DNA from: Pseudomonadota bacterium
GTDB lineage: Bacteria; Myxococcota_A; UBA796; SXON01
Assembly: GCA_030684355.1 (NCBI GenBank)
Contig: JAUXTN010000231.1
Location: 1 to 64,000 of the forward strand
Length of the DNA stretch: 64,000 bases
Direction: 5' to 3'
Shown here: piece after piece, positions 43,577-51,506 of the stretch
Position numbering within the stretch: the stretch's first letter is position 1
Layout: each line of letters begins with the position of its first letter
Notes under the pieces: model-generated
What the model was told of the DNA's origin: nothing
Database searches by the model: none
Seen by the model: the letters and a program-made list of their open reading frames with translations, nothing else
Made by a program: the position numbers and the translations under genes

Positions 43577-45190
43577 ATGCAGGTTCTCCCCACCGAGGTC
43601 GATCCGTCCGCGCCCGAATTCGGCGCCAACCGCGCCCACCAGGAGGCCCTCCTCGCGCGCCTCGCCGAGGAGCTGCGCGTCGCCCGGGACGACCGCTCCA
43701 AGAAGGCCCTCGCCCGGCACCGCGAGCAGGGGAAGCTCACCGCCGTGGAGCGGCTGGAACGCCTGCTCGACCCCGACACGCCGTTCCTGGAGATCGGCGC
43801 CCTCGCCGCCCGCGGCCTCTACGACGGCGGCGTGCACAAGGCCGGAAGCCTCGCGGGCATCGGTGTCATCAACGGGCGCGAGTGTGTCATCAACGCGAAC
43901 GACGCGATGGTTAAGGGCGGCACGATCTACCCGATGGGGGTGAAGAAGGCGCTGCGGCTCCAGGCCATCGCGCTGGAGAACCACCTCCCGTTCGTATCGC
44001 TCATCGACTCCGGCGGCGCGTTCCTGCCGCTCCAGAGCGAGGTCTTCCCCGATCTCGACGACGGCGGCCGCATCTTCTACAACCAGGCCGTCATGTCGAA
44101 GCTCGGCATCCCGCAGATCACCGCGGTGATGGGGCTCTGCACCGCGGGCGCGGCCTACATCCCCGCGATGAGCGACGAGGTCGTGCACGTCGCCGGCACC
44201 GGGGCCATCTTCCTCGGCGGGCCCCCGCTGGTGAAGGCCGCCACGGGCGAAGAGGTCACCGCGGAGGACCTCGGCGGTGCCGATGTGCACTGCGCGGTCT
44301 CGGGGGTGAGCGACCACTGGGCGAAGGACGACGCCGACGCCATCGCCCACGTCCGCGCCATCGTGGCGCGCCTCCCGCCGCCGGATCGTGTCCTCGTGGC
44401 GACCCGCTCGCCGCGCCCCCCGCTCTACGACCCCGCCGAATTGCTCGGCATCGTGCCGCCCGACCTCTCCACCCCCTGGGATATCCGCGAGCTCATCGCG
44501 CGCATCGCGGACGGGAGCGAGTTCGAGCCGTTCAAGGAGCGCTACGGCCCGACGTTGGTCTGCGGGTGGGCGTACGTCCACGGCTACCTCGTCGGCATCC
44601 TGGCCAACAATGGCGTGTTGTTCTCCGAGTGCGCGCTCAAGGCCACCCAATTCATCCAGCTCTGCGACAAGCGTGGCATCCCGCTGTTGTTCCTCCAGAA
44701 CATCGCGGGGTTCATCATCGGGCGCGACTACGAGCGGGGGGGCATCACCAAGCACGGCCACCAGATGGTCAACGCGGTCTCCACGTGCTCCGTGCCCAAG
44801 CTCACGGTGGTGGTCGGCGGCAGCTTCGGGGCGGGCAACTACGCGATGTGCGGGCGCGCCTATTCGCCGCGCTTCTTGTGGATGTGGCCGGGCGCGCAGA
44901 TCGGGGTCATGGGCGGCGCCCAGGCGGCGTCGGTGCTCGTGACCGTGCAGAACGCGCAGCGGGCGCGCGAGGGGCTGCCCCTCATCACGCCGGAGGAGAC
45001 GGAGATGATCCGCGGCCCGATGGAGGAGGCCGCCCGGAAGGAGGGCGATGCGTGGTACTCCACCGCGAACCTCTGGGACGACGGCGTCATCGACCCCACC
45101 AAGACCCGCGACGTGATCGGCCTCTCCCTCGCCGCCACGCGCAACACGCCGTGGAAGAACCCGGTCGGGTACGGCACGTTCCGGATGTGA
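43577..45190 (+). CDS. Acyl-CoA carboxylase carboxyltransferase (beta) subunit, methylcrotonyl-CoA type
   Basis: The 537-residue protein is a biotin-dependent carboxyltransferase of the MCCC2/LiuB kind: EFGANRAHQEALLARLAEEL at the start, the SGGAFLPLQSEVFPD acyl-CoA site, CTAGAAYIPAMSDE, and C-terminal GSFGAGNYAMCGRAYSPRFL, AQIGVMGGAQAASVL and LWDDGVIDP. It would transfer CO2 from carboxybiotin to 3-methylcrotonyl-CoA in leucine breakdown. Its partner biotin carboxylase and carrier genes lie 0.8 kb downstream, interrupted by an antisense lipoprotein gene. Pathway partners such as isovaleryl-CoA dehydrogenase are not in the window. Confidence 0.93.
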   Translation: MQVLPTEVDPSAPEFGANRAHQEALLARLAEELRVARDDRSKKALARHREQGKLTAVERLERLLDPDTPFLEIGALAARGLYDGGVHKAGSLAGIGVINGRECVINANDAMVKGGTIYPMGVKKALRLQAIALENHLPFVSLIDSGGAFLPLQSEVFPDLDDGGRIFYNQAVMSKLGIPQITAVMGLCTAGAAYIPAMSDEVVHVAGTGAIFLGGPPLVKAATGEEVTAEDLGGADVHCAVSGVSDHWAKDDADAIAHVRAIVARLPPPDRVLVATRSPRPPLYDPAELLGIVPPDLSTPWDIRELIARIADGSEFEPFKERYGPTLVCGWAYVHGYLVGILANNGVLFSECALKATQFIQLCDKRGIPLLFLQNIAGFIIGRDYERGGITKHGHQMVNAVSTCSVPKLTVVVGGSFGAGNYAMCGRAYSPRFLWMWPGAQIGVMGGAQAASVLVTVQNAQRAREGLPLITPEETEMIRGPMEEAARKEGDAWYSTANLWDDGVIDPTKTRDVIGLSLAATRNTPWKNPVGYGTFRM

Positions 45191-45207
45191 GCGCACACCT
45201 GGAGGAA

Positions 45208-45239
45208 GATCGGGGGGGCGGTCGGGCCCCCTCCCGATC
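45208..45239. terminator. Bidirectional hairpin between convergent genes
   Basis: GATCGGGGGGGC and GCCCCCTCCCGATC form a stem with one bulge and a 6-base loop, placed exactly between the carboxyltransferase stop and the convergent lipoprotein stop. No U-tract is needed to propose a shared terminator, but activity is inferred. Confidence 0.6.
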
Positions 45240-45242
45240 CGC

Positions 45243-45830
45243 CTACTCCGTCTTCGGCCCGTAGATGTGGCACGTTTCGGCGGTCGCCAACGCCACCTCC
45301 GCGGCCTGGCTCTCCACCTGGGTGAAGCGGTCGAGGTCGGTGGGGAGCGCCTCGGAGAGCGCCCAGACGCGCCAGCGGTACACGTGCGGCTCCGGCGGAC
45401 ACGAGCCGAGGTAGCCTTCGAACCCGAAACCGTTCTCCAGTTGGTAGGCGTCGCCGGGGAGGTCCGCGACGATGCCCTGGCCGGAGATGCCCGCGCCGAG
45501 GCTCCCCACTTCGGCCGGGAGGTTGACGACCGCCCAGTGGTCGAACTCGGCGGCGTCCGGATCGTCGAGCACGAGCGCGAACGCCACGGTGCCCGCGGGC
45601 GCGTTCTCCCAGCGGACCTCCGGGCTGGGGTTCTCGCACTCGTAGGCCACCGAGAGCTCCCACGCGCACCGATCCGCGAGGGCGTGGTCGGCGGAGGAGG
45701 TGGCGGCAGGAAGCGACATCGCGAAGTCACCGGGGGCGACGTCGGTGTCCTTGGGGACGTCGGTGTCCTTGGAGGCGGCGGTGTCGTCCGCGGTGGAGGT
45801 GCAGGCGGCGAGGAGGGGGAGGAGGACCAT
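45243..45830 (-). CDS. PEBP-family (YbhB/YbcL-like) lipoprotein
   Basis: The leader MVLLPLLAAC carries a lipobox. After a D/T-rich spacer with KDTDVPKDTDV repeats, the mature domain has the phosphatidylethanolamine-binding protein signature VAFALVLDDPDAAEFDHWAV and VNLPAEV, plus the later YRWRVWALSEALP. Bacterial PEBP proteins are small ligand-binding folds of uncertain role. 195 residues. The gene runs antisense within the carboxylase cluster. Confidence 0.88.
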   Translation of the reverse strand: MVLLPLLAACTSTADDTAASKDTDVPKDTDVAPGDFAMSLPAATSSADHALADRCAWELSVAYECENPSPEVRWENAPAGTVAFALVLDDPDAAEFDHWAVVNLPAEVGSLGAGISGQGIVADLPGDAYQLENGFGFEGYLGSCPPEPHVYRWRVWALSEALPTDLDRFTQVESQAAEVALATAETCHIYGPKTE

Positions 45831-45956
45831 GCCGACGCTCTAATCGGGCGCGCGGGCGGCGCCGCCTCCGAGGTGCTCGGAGGCGCACCGGGACCTTGTG
45901 GCGCTCACGACCGCGCGTTCCCGGTCGGGGGCGCGCCCCGGGGTTAGCTTCGCCCG

Positions 45957-47405
45957 ATGCCGATCCAGCGCCTGCTCATCGCCAACCGGGGCGAGATCGC
46001 GGTCCGCGTGGCCCGCACCGCCCGCGAGATGGGCATCGCCACGGTCGCCGTGTACTCGGACGCCGACGCCGACGCCCCCCACGTCCGCGCGTGCGACACC
46101 GCCGTGCGCATCGGGCCCGCCCCGCCCGCCGAGAGCTACCTCGCGATCGACCGCCTGATCGACGCCGCCCGGGCCGCCGGGGCGGACGCCGTGCATCCGG
46201 GGTACGGGTTCCTTGCGGAGAACGCCGCGTTCGCGCGGGCCGTGGTCGACGCCGGCTTCGTGTGGGTGGGGCCGGCGCCGGAGGTCATCGCCGTCATGGG
46301 CGACAAGGTGGGCGCCCGGCTGCGCATGCGCGCCGCGGGCGTTCCCGTGGTGCCCGGCGTCGAGACGGACGACGCCGCGGACATCGCCGCGCTGGGGTTC
46401 CCCGTGCTCGTGAAGGCCGCGGGCGGCGGCGGCGGGAAGGGGATGCGCCGGGTCGACTCGCTCGACGCGCTCGCCGAGGCCATCGTCGAGGCCCGGTCGG
46501 AGGCGGGGACGGCGTTCGGGGACGAGCGGGTGTACGCCGAGAAGCTCGTGGAGCGGCCCCGGCACGTCGAGGTCCAGGTGCTCGGGGACATCTTCGGCAC
46601 GATCGCGCACCTCGGCGAGCGGGAGTGCTCGATCCAGCGGCGTCACCAGAAGCTCGTGGAGGAGGCGCCGTCCCCCGCGCTCGACGCGCCGACCCGCGCC
46701 CGGCTCTGCGCCGCCGCGGTCGAGGCCGCGCGCGCGGTGGCCTACACCGGCGCCGGCACGGTCGAATTCCTCCTGGACTCGGACGGCCGGTTCTACTTCC
46801 TCGAGATGAACACGCGCATCCAGGTCGAGCACCCGATCACCGAGCTGGTGACGGGCGTGGACCTCGTGCGGGAGCAGCTCCGCATCGCGATGGGCGAGCC
46901 GCTCGGGTACACCTCTGTCGAGGCGCGCGGGCACGCGATCGAGTGCCGCATCGTCGCGGAGGACCCCGCGCGGGGCTTCCTGCCCTCGCCGGGCCGCATC
47001 GCGCGGTGGCGGGCGCCGGTCGGCCCGGGCGTGCGGGTGGACGCCGGCGTGGAGGAGGGCTCCGAGGTGGGCCTCTACTACGATCCGCTGCTGGCCAAGG
47101 TCATCGTGCACGGGCCCGACCGCGCGGCGGCCTCGGCGCGCATGGCACGGGCGCTGGCGGAGCTCGTGGTGCTCGGCATCGACACCACCGCGGAGCTCTT
47201 GCGCGACGTCGTGAGCTCCGAGATGTTCGCCGCCGGCGACACGACGACGGACTTCCTCGACCGGTTCGGCTGGGTACCGCCCGACGTGGACGCCGCGGCC
47301 TACGCCGCGGCGTGGCAGGCGGCTCCGGTGCCTCCGGTGGCCACGAGCGCGGGTGGACGCGTCGCGGAGGCCACGCCGTGGGCCACGCTCGGGAGGTGGC
47401 GGTGA
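45957..47405 (+). CDS. Biotin carboxylase subunit of an acyl-CoA carboxylase
   Basis: The 482-residue protein has the biotin-carboxylase fold: LLIANRGEIAVRVARTAREM, HPGYGFLAENAAFARA, the ATP-grasp glycine loop VKAAGGGGGKGMRRV, ECSIQRRHQKLVEEAPSPAL and the active-site EMNTRIQVEHPITE. It carboxylates biotin with ATP and bicarbonate. It stops where MCC alpha chains usually continue into a BT linker and biotin domain; those are supplied by the next gene, which overlaps by 4 bases. Confidence 0.93.
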   Translation: MPIQRLLIANRGEIAVRVARTAREMGIATVAVYSDADADAPHVRACDTAVRIGPAPPAESYLAIDRLIDAARAAGADAVHPGYGFLAENAAFARAVVDAGFVWVGPAPEVIAVMGDKVGARLRMRAAGVPVVPGVETDDAADIAALGFPVLVKAAGGGGGKGMRRVDSLDALAEAIVEARSEAGTAFGDERVYAEKLVERPRHVEVQVLGDIFGTIAHLGERECSIQRRHQKLVEEAPSPALDAPTRARLCAAAVEAARAVAYTGAGTVEFLLDSDGRFYFLEMNTRIQVEHPITELVTGVDLVREQLRIAMGEPLGYTSVEARGHAIECRIVAEDPARGFLPSPGRIARWRAPVGPGVRVDAGVEEGSEVGLYYDPLLAKVIVHGPDRAAASARMARALAELVVLGIDTTAELLRDVVSSEMFAAGDTTTDFLDRFGWVPPDVDAAAYAAAWQAAPVPPVATSAGGRVAEATPWATLGRWR

Positions 47406-47821
47406 GGGTTCAGGTGGGCATCCAGGTGTACGACACGGCGTCCGGGGGGCCGTCGGTGGCGTCGCGCCGGGCGGACGGGAGCGTGGCCGTGCGCCACGGG
47501 GAAACGGTCCGGACCGCGTTCGTAGCGGGGGACCAGGTGTGGATCGACGGGCGGGTGCGTCGGGTGCGGCCCATCGCGGGCGGCGTGGATCCGGCGGCGC
47601 TCCCCACCAAGGTGACACCCCCCATGCCGGCCACGGTGGTGAAGGTGCTTGTGGGCGTCGGGGAGAGCGTGACCGTGGGCCAGAAGCTGGTCACCGTCGC
47701 GGCGATGAAGATGGAGACGGCGCTGCGCTCCCCGCGCGCGGGCGTGGTGAAAGCGGTCAACGTGGTGCCGGGCCAGCAGGTGCGCCCGGGTGAAGAATTG
47801 GTCGTGGTGGAGGCGGCATGA
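47402..47821 (+). CDS. Biotin carboxyl carrier protein
   Basis: The GTG at 47402 overlaps the biotin carboxylase stop (GTGA). The 139-residue product ends in a biotinyl domain with VAAMKMETALRSPRAG; Lys103 is the biotin site. The N-terminal 60 residues (VGIQVYDTASGGPSVASRRA) resemble the BT-like linker of MCC/PCC alpha chains. Together with the previous ORF it makes up a split alpha subunit. Its stop overlaps the next gene start (ATGA). Confidence 0.9.
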   Translation: MRVQVGIQVYDTASGGPSVASRRADGSVAVRHGETVRTAFVAGDQVWIDGRVRRVRPIAGGVDPAALPTKVTPPMPATVVKVLVGVGESVTVGQKLVTVAAMKMETALRSPRAGVVKAVNVVPGQQVRPGEELVVVEAA

Positions 47822-48570
47822 TCCAAGTCGAGGCGGGCCCGGTCACCACCCTCACGATCGATCGCCCGGCGGTGCGCAACGCCATCGATCTCGCCACGAT
47901 CGACGCCCTCCATCGCGCGCTCGACGCCGCGGTGGACGCCCGCGTGGTCGTACTCACCGGCGCCGGCGACCGCGTGTTCTGCGCCGGGGCCGACCTCGCG
48001 CAAGTGGCCGGGAACCCCCAGGGGCGGCGGGAGGCCGGGCGGGCCTACGCGCGGTTGTTGGCACGTCTCTCCAGCTTCGAGCGGCCGGTCATCGCGCGGC
48101 TCAACGGCCATTGCATCGCGGGTGGCGTGGGGCTCCTGCTCGCGTGTGACCTCGCGGTCATGGTGGACGACGCCACGCTCGCGCTGCCCGAGACCGCCGT
48201 GGGGATGTGGCCCGCGATGATCGGGGCCTTCCTCCTCCGCGACCTGCCACGCAAACAAGCGATGGAGCTCGCGCTCACCGGGCGGAAGCTGACCGCCGCC
48301 GAGGCCGTCGGCCTGGGGCTGGTCAACCGGGCCGTGCCCCGCGCGGAGCTCGACGCCGCCGTCACGATCTACACCGACGCCATCCTCGCCCGCAGCCCCG
48401 CCGCCGCCCGGATTGGCCGCCGCGCGTGGCGGGAAGCCGCCGACCTCCCCATCGACGACGCCCTCGCGCTCCTCGCCGAGCGCCTCGGCGATGTCATGGA
48501 CACCGAAGACGCCACCGAGGGCTTCGTGTCGTTCCTCGAGAAGCGCACACCCACCTGGAAGGATCGCTGA
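47818..48570 (+). CDS. Enoyl-CoA hydratase/isomerase family protein
   Basis: The 250-residue crotonase-fold protein has the oxyanion-hole regions RVFCAGADLAQVAG and NGHCIAGGVGLLLACD, and a PETAVGMWPAMIGAF segment near the second catalytic position. In a methylcrotonyl-CoA carboxylase operon the likely substrate is 3-methylglutaconyl-CoA (LiuC role). The expected second glutamate is not evident, so an isomerase or hydrolase activity is also possible. Start and stop overlap neighbours by 4 and 1 bases. Confidence 0.88.
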   Translation: MIQVEAGPVTTLTIDRPAVRNAIDLATIDALHRALDAAVDARVVVLTGAGDRVFCAGADLAQVAGNPQGRREAGRAYARLLARLSSFERPVIARLNGHCIAGGVGLLLACDLAVMVDDATLALPETAVGMWPAMIGAFLLRDLPRKQAMELALTGRKLTAAEAVGLGLVNRAVPRAELDAAVTIYTDAILARSPAAARIGRRAWREAADLPIDDALALLAERLGDVMDTEDATEGFVSFLEKRTPTWKDR

Positions 48571-49454
48571 TGGACCTCTACGCCCGCCCAAATCAGGACC
48601 CCTCCCGCCCGTGCATGGTCACCGCCGCGCTCTCCGGCGTGGTGGCCAACCGCGCCCAATGCCCGGCGATCCCGTACACCCCCGAGGAGTACGCCGCCGA
48701 GGCAAAACGTGCCTACGAGGCGGGCGCCGCCGCGGTGCACCTCCACGCGCGCTCCCCCGAAGGGGCGCCGAGCTTCGAGGTGGTCGACTACCAGGCCATC
48801 CGCGACGCCATCGTGGCCGAGTGCCCGGTCATCATCAACTTCTCGACCGGTGCCTTGGACGTGTCGATCGAGAAGCGCCTCGCGTACCTCACCGCGGTGA
48901 AGCCGGCGGTGGCGGCCCTGAACATGGGGTCGATGAACTACGCCAAGTACAACCAGAAGAAGAAGGGCTTCGTCTTCGACTTCGTGTTCCCGAACCCGTT
49001 CTCCGAGATCCGGGCGCTGCTCGAGGGCATGAACGCCGCCGGCATCAAGCCCGAGTGCGAGTGCTTCGACGCCGGGCACGTCGGGAGCCTGTACCCGCTC
49101 ATCGACATGGGTCTGTTGGCCCCGCCCTTCCAGGTGTCGCTCATCATGGGCGTGATCGGGGGCGTGCCGGGCACGGTCTCCCAGCTCATGCGCCAGGTGG
49201 AGCTCCTGCCCCCCGACAGCGATTGGGAGGTCATCGCCCTCTCGCTCGATCAGTGGCGGTTGCTCGCCGCGGGGGCCGCCATGGGTGGCAACGTGCGCGT
49301 CGGGTTGGAAGACAACTTCTACCTCTCGCCGGGGCAGATGGCGTCGTCCAACGGGGACCTCGTGGCGAAGGCCGTGCGCATGGTGCGAGACCAGGGGCGG
49401 GAAGTGGCGACGGTCGAGCAGTGCCGGGAGCGGCTGGGGTTGGTTCACGCGTAG
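48570..49454 (+). CDS. Beta-keto acid cleavage enzyme (BKACE, DUF849)
   Basis: The 294-residue TIM barrel begins with CMVTAALSGVVANRAQCPAI and YTPEEYAAEAKRAYEAGAAA, then the zinc-binding VHLHAR, INFSTGA, LNMGSMNYA, KPECECFDAGHV and NVRVGLEDNFYLSPG. Enzymes of this family (Kce-type) cleave a beta-keto acid with acetyl-CoA to give acetoacetate and a CoA ester. The start overlaps the hydratase stop (TGATG), so the two are coupled. It may handle the final chain-shortening step of this operon in place of HMG-CoA lyase; that is inference. Confidence 0.92.
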   Translation: MDLYARPNQDPSRPCMVTAALSGVVANRAQCPAIPYTPEEYAAEAKRAYEAGAAAVHLHARSPEGAPSFEVVDYQAIRDAIVAECPVIINFSTGALDVSIEKRLAYLTAVKPAVAALNMGSMNYAKYNQKKKGFVFDFVFPNPFSEIRALLEGMNAAGIKPECECFDAGHVGSLYPLIDMGLLAPPFQVSLIMGVIGGVPGTVSQLMRQVELLPPDSDWEVIALSLDQWRLLAAGAAMGGNVRVGLEDNFYLSPGQMASSNGDLVAKAVRMVRDQGREVATVEQCRERLGLVHA

Positions 49455-49472
49455 ACGGGCGGGAGGCGCGTG

Positions 49473-50576
49473 ATGCAATTCGATGTGCTGGTGGTCGGTG
49501 GGGGGCTCAACGGGCTCTGCACGGCGTGGTGGCTCCTGCGGCGCGGGGTGCGGCGTGTCGGGCTCGTGGAGCAATTCGCCCTCGGCCACGACCGGGGCTC
49601 GTCGCACGGGGCGTCGCGGATCACGCGGTCGGCCTACGCGGACGCCGTGTACGTGCGGCTCATGCAGGTCGCGCACGCGGAGGCGTGGCCCGCGCTCGAA
49701 GCGGACGCCGCCGCCCGGCTCATCCATCGTCGGGACGCCTGTCTGTTCGGGCCGAACGGCGGGCCGTTCCAGGGCTACGTCGACGCGCTCGCGGGCATCG
49801 ACGTCGACGTGGAGGCCCTCGACCCCGCGGAGGCGCGGCGCCGGTTCCCGGTGTTCCGGTTCCCGGGGGACCTGGGCGTGCTCCACGATCGCACGGCGGG
49901 GATCGTCGCGGCCGCGGACACCCTCGCCGCGTTGACGCGGATCGTCCGGGCGGGCGCCACCGTGCTCGAGGGCACGTCCGTGCACGCGATCGACCCCGCG
50001 GGGCCGACCGTCGAGACCGACCGGGGCACGCTCCGGGCCGAGCGCATCGTCGTGACCGCCGGCGCGTGGGCCGGGCGCCTCCTGCCGGGCCTGGCGCCCC
50101 ACCTCACGCCCGTCCGCCAGACGGTCGCGCACCTCGCCATCGACGGCGACGCCGCCGCGTTCCCCCTCTGGGCGTGGCGCGGCCTCGGCGACTTCTACTA
50201 CGGGCTCCCCGCATTCCAACGTCCCGGCATCAAGGCGGCGAAGCACGTGCTCGACGGCCCCGCGGTGGACCCCGACGCCCCCGCCGACGCTCCCGACGTC
50301 CGCCCGGTCGTCGAGTTCCTGAACGAGCACCTCGTGTCCCCGCCGCGCGAGGTGCTCGCCACGGAGCGGTGCCTCTACACCGTGGCGCCCGACGAGGACT
50401 TCGTGCTCGACCACCACCCCGAGAGCCCCGCGGTCACGGTCGGCGCCGGGTTCTCGGGGCACGGCTTCAAGTTCGGCCCGTTGACCGGGCGGATCCTGGC
50501 CGAGCTCGCGCTCGACGGGCGGACGACCGTGGCGCCGTTCGAGGCCAACCGGGCCCGGTTCCGGTGGGCGCGTTGA
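49473..50576 (+). CDS. Monomeric sarcosine oxidase/N-methyltryptophan oxidase-like flavoenzyme
   Basis: The 367-residue protein has a Rossmann FAD motif (VLVVGGGLNGLCTAWWLLRR), DRGSSHGASRITRSAY typical of MSOX/SolA, and the C-terminal CLYTVAPDEDFVLDHHPESP and GAGFSGHGFKFGP. The Cys in RCLYT is at the position that binds FAD covalently in MSOX. It oxidises a secondary or N-methyl amino acid. The ATG at 49473 is preferred to the adjacent GTG at 49470. It shares the operon direction with the BKACE gene 18 bases upstream. Confidence 0.9.
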   Translation: MQFDVLVVGGGLNGLCTAWWLLRRGVRRVGLVEQFALGHDRGSSHGASRITRSAYADAVYVRLMQVAHAEAWPALEADAAARLIHRRDACLFGPNGGPFQGYVDALAGIDVDVEALDPAEARRRFPVFRFPGDLGVLHDRTAGIVAAADTLAALTRIVRAGATVLEGTSVHAIDPAGPTVETDRGTLRAERIVVTAGAWAGRLLPGLAPHLTPVRQTVAHLAIDGDAAAFPLWAWRGLGDFYYGLPAFQRPGIKAAKHVLDGPAVDPDAPADAPDVRPVVEFLNEHLVSPPREVLATERCLYTVAPDEDFVLDHHPESPAVTVGAGFSGHGFKFGPLTGRILAELALDGRTTVAPFEANRARFRWAR

Positions 50577-51163
50577 CCTCCGGGATGACCTCCGGCATGA
50601 CCCCGGGCCTGGCCGCGGCCCTGAACGCGCCGCTCTCGACCGCGCGGCTGACGTTGGCGCCGCTCCTGGGCGCGCACGCCGCGGCGCTGTTTCCCATCCT
50701 CGCGGACCCGGGCACCCAACGTTGGATCTCCGCACCCAAGGCGAAGAGCGAGGAGTCGATGCGCCAACGGTGGGCCGGCCTGGAGGGCCGCTGCTCGCCC
50801 GATGGGGTTGAGGCGTGGGTCGCGTGGGCGGTCCAGCGCAGGGACGACGGCGCGTGGCTCGGGAAGATCGACGCCAACGTGGATGGCGCCCTGGTCGTGA
50901 CCAACCTCGGCTACGTGTTTTCGCCCGCCCATTGGGGGCATGGCTACGCCACGGAGGCGGTCGGGGCGGTCGTCGACCACCTGATCCGCGTGGGTGTCAC
51001 CGAATTGCGGGCGACTGTCACCGTGGGGAACGAGGCCTCGTGCCACGTGTTGGAGCGGCTCGGGTTCGAGCGGCGAGGCGTGTTGGTCGGGAACGATGTC
51101 ATCCGGGGCATCCCCCACGACGACCATCTGTACGTGCGCCCGGGACGCCCCGGGATCGCCTGA
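50564..51163 (+). CDS. GNAT-family (RimJ/RimL-type) N-acetyltransferase
   Basis: The 199-residue protein has the GNAT fold with TARLTLAPLLGAHAAALFPI at the start, acetyl-CoA pyrophosphate loop SPAHWGHGYATEAVGAVVDH, and ELRATVTVGNEASCHVLERL then GFERRGVL, the RimJ/RimL signature. The GTG at 50564 overlaps the oxidase gene by 13 bases; ATGs at 50585 and 50597 are alternatives. Substrate unknown. Its stop codon lies in the loop of a strong hairpin. Confidence 0.88.
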   Translation: MGALTSGMTSGMTPGLAAALNAPLSTARLTLAPLLGAHAAALFPILADPGTQRWISAPKAKSEESMRQRWAGLEGRCSPDGVEAWVAWAVQRRDDGAWLGKIDANVDGALVVTNLGYVFSPAHWGHGYATEAVGAVVDHLIRVGVTELRATVTVGNEASCHVLERLGFERRGVLVGNDVIRGIPHDDHLYVRPGRPGIA

Positions 51164-51186
51164 CGACCAGGCGATCCCGGGGGCGT
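51145..51186 (+). terminator. Long hairpin overlapping the acetyltransferase stop
   Basis: ACGCCCCGGGATCGCCTG and CAGGCGATCCCGGGGGCGT form an 18-bp stem with one bulge; the 5-base loop contains the TGA stop. The next bases form two further stems. This is the end of the catabolic operon and probably a strong terminator or mRNA-stabilising structure. Confidence 0.75.
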
Positions 51187-51210
51187 TGCGGGGGCGGAGC
51201 CCCTGCACGA

Positions 51211-51237
51211 GGCCCCGGGCGCAACGCGCCCGGGGCC
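51211..51237. terminator. Second hairpin, perfect 12-bp stem
   Basis: GGCCCCGGGCGC-AAC-GCGCCCGGGGCC is a perfect inverted repeat with a 3-base loop, just after a smaller GGGGCGGAGCCCC stem. The three hairpins separate the metabolic operon from the defence region. Confidence 0.65.
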
Positions 51238-51248
51238 GCCCGTCCGCG

Positions 51249-51330
51249 CTAAAGCCCCGACCACTTCCCGATGATCTCTTCCCGCACGTTCGGCGCGTCA
51301 AAGCCGGGATCCGCGTAGGTCCTGCTTTTC
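51249..51330 (-). pseudogene. C-terminal gene tail ending IIGKWSGL
   Basis: On the minus strand HWKSRTYADPGFDAPNVREE followed by IIGKWSGL and stop (51249-51251) is protein-like, but no start or upstream homologous sequence exists. A related tail (ETWLIGKWSAL, stop 57998-58000) lies at the other end of the two-gene defence module. The two share 18 identical bases. The family is unrecognised. Confidence 0.4.
51257..51274 (+). repeat. 18-bp direct repeat flanking the defence operon, left copy
   Basis: CCGACCACTTCCCGATGA is identical at 58006-58023 in the same orientation, with partial similarity continuing to the stop codon of each gene tail. The 6.7 kb between the copies contains exactly the TIR-STAND and ATPase-PNP genes. 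Confidence 0.75.
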
Positions 51331-51506
51331 CAGTGGGCCCGAGTCGGCCGGAGCGGGCCCGAGATCGCCCGTGTGCACACGCCGTGTGTCCTCGGTGTGT
51401 CCCGGTTCACGGGACGCGGCGGCCGAGGACACCGTGGCCCGGTCGCCCGGGCGCGGCCCCGTTGCCGACCGGCGCCGTCTAAGTTTCGTCGCCAGGAGGC
51501 GGCACC

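Noticed and set aside
48369..50735. 788-codon minus-strand frame
   Set aside because: Opposes three well-supported metabolic genes and has no recognisable domain.
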